Source of the DNA: Solenopsis invicta
Lineage: Eukaryota; Arthropoda; Insecta; Hymenoptera; Formicidae
Assembly (NCBI RefSeq): GCF_016802725.1
Contig: NC_052669.1
Coordinates: 5,881,501 to 5,945,500 of the forward strand
Reading direction: 5' to 3'
DNA length: 64,000 bases
A model generated the notes under the pieces. That model had not been told where the DNA came from. It made no database searches and worked only from the letters and a program-made list of their open reading frames with translations. A program made the translations under genes and the position numbers. Of this stretch, positions 61,036 through 64,000 are shown piece by piece. Each line of letters opens with the position of its first letter. Position 1 is the first letter of the stretch.

Positions 61036-64000
61036 ACGAGCGTTTTTCTGCAACACGCGCGTTTCGGGGGATGCAGATGAAACATGCCCGCTCCACGTGA
61101 CGCGCGGCGCATCGCGCTGCATTCCCGGAAACGTCTCGCCATTCGTATCCCTAAGTCAGCGTCGTCCGCCAGAAACGGAGATGAAGAAACAACCGCGAAG
61201 ATAGAAATATATGCGCCACATAGCCGAGACGAGCGAGCGAGCGAGCGAACGTGGAAGAGCGAGCTAACAAGTCGTCGCGCACTGCACGATTCCGGAAATA
61301 CACGGCGTCGTCGCTGACATTCTCGTGCGCACGCGTTTGCGACGAGAAAGAAACTACGTGCCGGAACTTCAGAATTTTATGTATGGCATTTCGTCGCCGA
61401 AGTATGCCGACTCACCGTACCTGCCGTGGAAGAATAGCTCCGTCGCGGAACTTTTCATCCCCGTCCCCGCCGCCGCCGCCGCCGCCTTCGAGGAGGTATC
61501 CCGCGGCTCGCCGCCTTCTTGTCGCCGGATCGCACCCACTTTTTCTTCCGTAAGAAAGTCTCCGGGAAAACTCCACTGAATATTTTCCTCACCTAGACGT
61601 CCGATCATCGCCGCGGCCGCTACGTTCCCGCTAATACCGCGGCGATGGAAAAGTTTCGCGTCGAACCATCCCCCGGCACTTTCTTATATTCCTCACTAAT
61701 ACCTTGTCGATAGAAAAATCTGACGAAGTGTAAAATCGGAAATAGCACGTATATCGTTCGAAAAAAATAGCATTCTAGATTGTTGGCAATATTTGCTGAA
61801 TTCATAAACAAATTTTTTTTTTTAATAAGAGAATCGATGTTAAAAACTAGGTCAGTTATATCTTGCAATATCGCCGAGAGATTTATATTTTTTTAAATGT
61901 AACTGTATTAAGGGAACGTTACATTTCATTCCGTTATTTTCGTGAAATTATTATTCAATTAATTGAATTGTTTCCCTTTCGTAATTGAACGCCGCGCCGC
62001 GACGAAATTCGCGAAATAGACTTGCTTTTTTTTATAAACCATTGACGAACGCGACGAGATGTTGCGCTTAACGATCGTGGATTAAACGTGTCGTGACCCC
62101 AAAAAATGGCGCGAGTCAGTCTTCCACGGCTGAGGTATAATATTACGGTGCGCCGGTGCATGCAAATTTTATTGTTTCCCCGACCGAAATTAGTTCGCGG
62201 CTATATGAACTCATATATTCCGAAAACTCGTTTTAAATTTTTGAGATTGTTCGTAAAAAATTCCATCCGCGGTTACTCATAAAAATGTACGACGTTGCGT
62301 GGAAACGCGCTTTAATGACACCGATGCTCTGTTTAACTTTTTACTGTATTAATTCCGCAAAAAAAAAACAAAAAAAAACAAAAGGCAGAACGGGAAAGGG
62401 ATCGTCCATCGCCCATCCAGCTCGCTCTTCTCGCGCCGCCGATTTTGCCGGCAGATCTCCCGATTCGAGATGTGCACGCGCGTAATCGCGACGCGCGCCT
62501 CCTCCCCGTCATCGGAGAGATTCGTGGCCGTCGACACTGACGGTGACGAGGTGGAACGTCCGTGGCCGTTTTGTATGTACGAAAGCTTCCGCAACGGAGC
62601 CGGCGGTAGCGTAAAAAGATTAGCCGTACACGCGAGTTTGTAATGCTCTCACGAAAATCCAATTACCTCCGCGTCCCAGAATTGTACGAGCAGGTGCGGC
62701 GTAATTGTCGAACCGGTTGTACATTTGCTGCCTTTGCCCGGTAACTCGATTATTTATTCGCGCAGAACTTTATTTTACATCCGTCCTTCCCCGTGACGCG
62801 CGCCTCACTCTCTTTTCCGCGCTCTCCCGTTGTCTTGAGTGGTCAGAAAAGTCGATCGAGAGAAGGAAGAAGAGGGTAGAGGAGAGGAGAGGAGAGCGAG
62901 ATTTCGTGACGAGAGGAAAATATTGTTTCCAGACGCGCTTTAAAAGGAGACCCTTCGACTTCCGCGGCTCGATAGAAAAACGACAGAGGCACGCCGGAAG
63001 GAAACCCCTTTCCCCGGCGAGCGGGAGTTGTGATTTCCTTTCCCGTTCTACCGGAATATCGGTCGACTAACGGAATCGAGACTGTATGGGGCTATATAGC
63101 GTTCGTGGAGGAAACGGAAATTCAATTGTTCGTAGCGATTGCGGACGGGGGCACGGCGACCCGCGACGTCCGAAAGAGGATCATGGAAAACTGATTTTTT
63201 TCCGGCTCCTTCCCCATTCCTTCTCGTCCATCTACTTCCTCCTCCTTTCTCCATTTTCGGCCAACGAGCGCAGAAATAGCGGTATTATTGGCTTATACGT
63301 CTCGCCGCCAAGACAATACACTCGCAGCCATACATTCTTGCGGAAGGAGCCGATACCGGCTTCGCTTCGGTACCGCTACGTGACTGAATCGCATCTCTCT
63401 GCCCGGAGAAATCAGAGTTATATCGTAATTCAGTTTCTCTCGCTGGGGAAAGCCCCGGTATTATTTTCGATATCTCGACTCGCGCGTATAAATAGAAACG
63501 ACACCGGATGTCGCCGAGTCGATCGAGGATGAGGATCTTTCGAGCGGAGCTTTTCCGATTTCCGTCAGATTCGTCTCTCGCTCTTCTCCCCCCCCCTCCC
63601 TTGTCGTTTATCACTCACCCATGCCGGTATCTTCCGGTTCACAGTTCACGGATTTTCCCTCGGTCCTTTCCCACCAACGGTTTTCTCGAGAGAGGACTCT
63701 TAACATCCGCTGGGTCAAGTCGAGAAATAAGTAGGTAAAGAAACTTTTCGTTGTCTCCCTTTCTGTGTCTTCTTACGAATTCGATTCGAGGGACGACCGA
63801 TCATGGCGCGGTTCCCGAGAATGTTATGTCCAGCGAGGATAAGAGGAGGAGTAAGAGGAGGAAGAGGGCATGATTTATCGCGGTTGCGAACTAAGATGTA
63901 TCGCGGAAGTACGAGCCGAATCGGATAATCACGGCGACGAATGGGGTATATAGAGAGCGAGGACGAAACTCGGAGACGAGAACGATCGGCGGCGACCGAC

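Larger units (their letters stand above)
26886..64000 (+). other. Downstream intron of Lar (partial, at least 37 kb)
   Basis: It begins with a strong donor, GTAAGTGAG. No exon resembling Lar Ig2 (a W-x-K strand-C motif and a second YxC-AEN strand-F motif) was recognised before the end of the window, so this intron is inferred to continue beyond it. It contains repeats, foldback elements and many spurious open frames, described separately. Confidence 0.7.
57680..64000. other. Non-coding block at the right end
   Basis: AT-rich to 58660 (holding the MITE-like element), then mainly GC/CpG-rich with long CT tracts and AT-rich pockets at 60430-60660 and 61730-61980. The largest frame (59380-59928, plus) is low-information and overlaps large minus frames. 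No exon recognised up to the end. Confidence 0.55.

Overview
This window looks like nuclear DNA from an insect, most probably a hymenopteran and plausibly an ant. It is almost entirely intron. The only protein-coding sequence I can assign with confidence is two exons on the + strand, 24944-25075 and 26727-26885. Spliced together they encode one immunoglobulin domain that matches the first Ig domain of the LAR-type receptor tyrosine phosphatase (Lar). Both exons start and end in phase 1, have canonical AG/GT borders, and join without breaking the frame. They contribute 291 coding bases, under 0.5% of the 64 kb. The Ig2, fibronectin-III, transmembrane and phosphatase exons are not visible here, and neither is a signal-peptide exon, so the gene probably extends past both ends.

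The insect reading rests on the Lar protein match, kilobase-scale introns, very many CT/GA, GAC/GTC and GCC microsatellites, and sharp swings between AT-rich and CpG-rich blocks. I see no bacterial operons, CRISPR arrays, rRNA, tRNA or intact autonomous transposon.

Layout: 1-1570 is an AT-rich block with an unusual open frame (732-989), followed by a possible first coding exon (1568-1639). From 1640 to 17560 the DNA is mainly GC/CpG-rich, with AT-rich pockets, a strong G-quadruplex/GC-box cluster (3686-3713) and a small exon-like segment (13016-13054). From 17561 to 24943 it is mixed and holds a palindromic MITE-like element (18527-18779) and a (TC)19 tract close to the Lar acceptor. The two Lar exons follow, separated by a 1651-bp intron. 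From 26886 to 64000 there is a long downstream intron with two more foldback elements (about 38574-38766 and 58330-58478), an AT-rich block with overlapping open frames on both strands (33638-34400), homeodomain-type motif clusters, a purine-rich stretch (48810-49480) and long CT tracts.

No multi-gene system is visible. The leads worth checking are the AT-rich open frame at 732-989, the exon-like segments with matched splice signals (13016-13054 and 57195-57236, the latter phase-compatible with Lar), the foldback elements, and the repeated composite motif at 22947 and 24048.
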